A DNA stretch of 45,134 nt from Owenia fusiformis (Eukaryota > Annelida > Polychaeta > Sabellida > Oweniidae). The notes below the pieces were generated by a model. It did no database searches. It worked only from the letters and a program-made list of their open reading frames with translations, and had not been told where the DNA came from. Position numbers and translations under genes: made by a program. This document shows, one piece after another, positions 44,033 through 45,134 of the stretch (within the stretch, counting starts at the first letter, position 1; each line of letters opens with the position of its first letter). The stretch lies in contig CAIIXF020000007.1 of the NCBI GenBank assembly GCA_903813345.2, positions 28,571,564 through 28,616,697 of the forward strand. Reading direction: 5' to 3'.

Positions 44033-44084
44033 GTTCACTGTTGATGTGCAGGCATCCACGGGTGTTTCTCCTAAAAGGCCTAAG
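44033..44084 (+). CDS. Candidate short internal exon, plus strand
   Basis: Strong acceptor (CATTATATTTTTCAG) and donor (CCTAAG|GTAAGG) bound 52 nt. With phase 2 in and phase 0 out the peptide is FTVDVQASTGVSPKRPK; one alternative frame has an early stop. Codon use and GC differ from the flanks. It lies between two MITEs: a pogo-like copy ends 33 bp upstream of the acceptor junction and a CACCCCCTC copy begins 39 bp downstream. The protein is not recognised. Such a short exon can arise by chance, but both splice sites are near consensus. Confidence 0.45.
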
Positions 44085-44123
44085 GTAAGGTAGGATTTAA
44101 CTACAATTGTAGAACTTAATCTA

Positions 44124-44326
44124 CACCCCTTTCATAAGCTTGGTAATCTGACTTCCCATATCTGAAATTCGTTTTTTTCCTCAAATATAATATTTTGAAA
44201 ATCAATTTTTATCACACCCCTGGGTGCTATATTGTGATCAGTTTTTTAAAAACCATAAAACACAAAATGCCTTCGATAGTGTAGTCTACCAGGGGAGTTG
44301 AGTTTCCAAGCTTTTTGAGGGGAGTG
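44124..44326. mobile_element. CACCCCCTC-family MITE, copy 4 (203 bp)
   Basis: TA|CACCCCTTTCATAAGCTTGG at the left; TTTCCAAGCTTTTTGAGGGG then AGTG|TA at the right. A second inverted pair, ACCCCTGGG and CTACCAGGGG, lies inside. Confidence 0.8.
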
Positions 44327-44877
44327 TAGACCAGGAACATACATTTAGCAGTTTTAGTAAATACCATGACACTTTGTTTAAACATAAATTATGATGTCCC
44401 CTTGCTATATCTCTAAAATCTGATACAATGAATTATTTCTGGTTAAAGTATTGAATTATCTGAAAATAGCGTAGCTAATCATGCGGAATTGGCACAAAAT
44501 TATTTCATGTAATGTAAACTTTTTAGAAATATTCCAGAAAAATATGAGAACTCAGGGCAGTTTTTATGCACATTATACATTTAAAATATTTAGAAAATAG
44601 CATAAAATCAACACTGAAATTATCAAAATGACCCATATATTAAATAAATAAAAATCCTTCATGTTATAATTAGCATCTTCCAAATAGTTTTACCAACTTT
44701 TATAACATGCAATAAATTGCACACAATCAATCATAATCAAATAACAAAAACATTACTTAATTAATTAAAAGGCTATTATAATACAATATCTTATATCAAA
44801 ATTGAAGGATTTAATACAAATTGATGAAAGAATGATCGAATACCTACATCCAAGAATGAGATGAGTCTAATTGATTT

Positions 44878-45093
44878 TTATAGATCCATAGAGGAGGTTA
44901 TGGTTACTAAACCCATACAGCTGCTCTGAAAAGATGCAGTTGTTTTCATCAAGGGGTGCCCGAAACCTTTATAATACCCCCTCACAACTGGATATTTCGT
45001 TGTAGTTTTTTTGCCAGTTGGAAGAGTTTTGAAAATGTTTAAAAGATGGCTCTCCTCACATGTAAAACAAGTAGGATTTAGCTTTGGATCCAT
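44878..45093 (-). other. Unrecognised 71-codon ORF near window edge
   Basis: It begins at ATG in good context (AAAGATGG) and is more GC-rich than its surroundings. It starts MDPKLNPTCFTCEESHLLNI and contains a CFTC pair and a basic GKKTTTK stretch; no domain recognised. An acceptor-like CATCTTTTCAG lies inside it, so a different exon structure is possible. May be a partial exon, a transposon fragment or chance. Confidence 0.2.
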
Positions 45094-45134
45094 CTTTGCG
45101 ATGGAGTAGTTAGATTTTGATCAAACCCAATCTC

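Noticed and set aside
1-45134. CRISPR array, bacterial operon, riboswitch or prophage
   Set aside because: No spaced identical repeats with unique spacers, no Shine-Dalgarno-linked ORFs, and clear eukaryotic transposon and splice signals throughout.

Overview
This window looks like AT-rich, repeat-laden nuclear DNA from an animal, most likely a marine invertebrate. I cannot name the species. There are no long ORFs and no bacterial-style gene spacing. The DNA is dominated by short inverted-repeat DNA transposons (MITEs), their remnants and several minisatellites. The only good protein-coding signals are short exon-sized segments bounded by splice consensus. Most of the longest ORFs (9.7-10.4 kb, 10.9-11.2 kb, 16.1-16.4 kb, 40.9-41.3 kb) are artefacts of tandem repeats whose period is a multiple of three.

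Gene content. On the minus strand there are three convincing exon candidates: 32705-32797 (ATG first exon, Gly/Asn-rich), 26652-26744 (ATG-containing exon, also usable as a first exon) and 15691-15786 (an in-frame exon encoding a membrane segment). Both ATG exons end in phase 0 and the membrane exon begins in phase 0. They could therefore be alternative N-termini spliced onto one shared transmembrane exon of a gene spanning at least 17 kb. A weaker candidate continuation lies at 12387-12506. On the plus strand, exon-like segments occur at 36513-36591, 37503-37579 and 44033-44084, plus a weak terminal exon at 15419-15487. I do not recognise any of the encoded proteins.

Mobile elements, by family. 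(1) A pogo/Tigger-like MITE family has termini near CAGTAAAACCTG, TA target sites and internal words such as GAACACCTCTC; about a dozen copies or fragments are present. (2) MITEs starting CAGGCCCGTAGCCAG have 4-6 bp target duplications; there are four complete copies and some ends. (3) Two related-looking CAG...CTG families occur at 25946 and 40467, also with 5-6 bp duplications. (4) A TA-flanked family starting CACCCCCTC has four complete copies. (5) A mariner-type element at 38635-39487 keeps about 185 bp inverted repeats and a decayed transposase C-terminal motif; a second mariner fragment lies at 31741-32067. (6) Very long palindromes or inverted pairs occur at 23030-23566 and 7904-8863. 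Smaller foldbacks lie at 12315, 13520, 28602, 31603 and 37587.

Tandem arrays lie at 1186-1842 (17 bp), 3864-4150, 6989-7590 (about 114 bp), 9720-10372 (18 bp), 10735-11282 (108 bp), 16036-16320 (57 bp), 18810-19275 (degenerate), 32552-32675 (43 bp) and 40936-41310 (42 bp). Two of these (1186 and 6989) are built from the same sequence as the pogo-like MITEs, so the window shows dispersed transposons apparently turning into satellite arrays. The rest is ordinary AT-rich intronic or intergenic sequence in which I see no gene.
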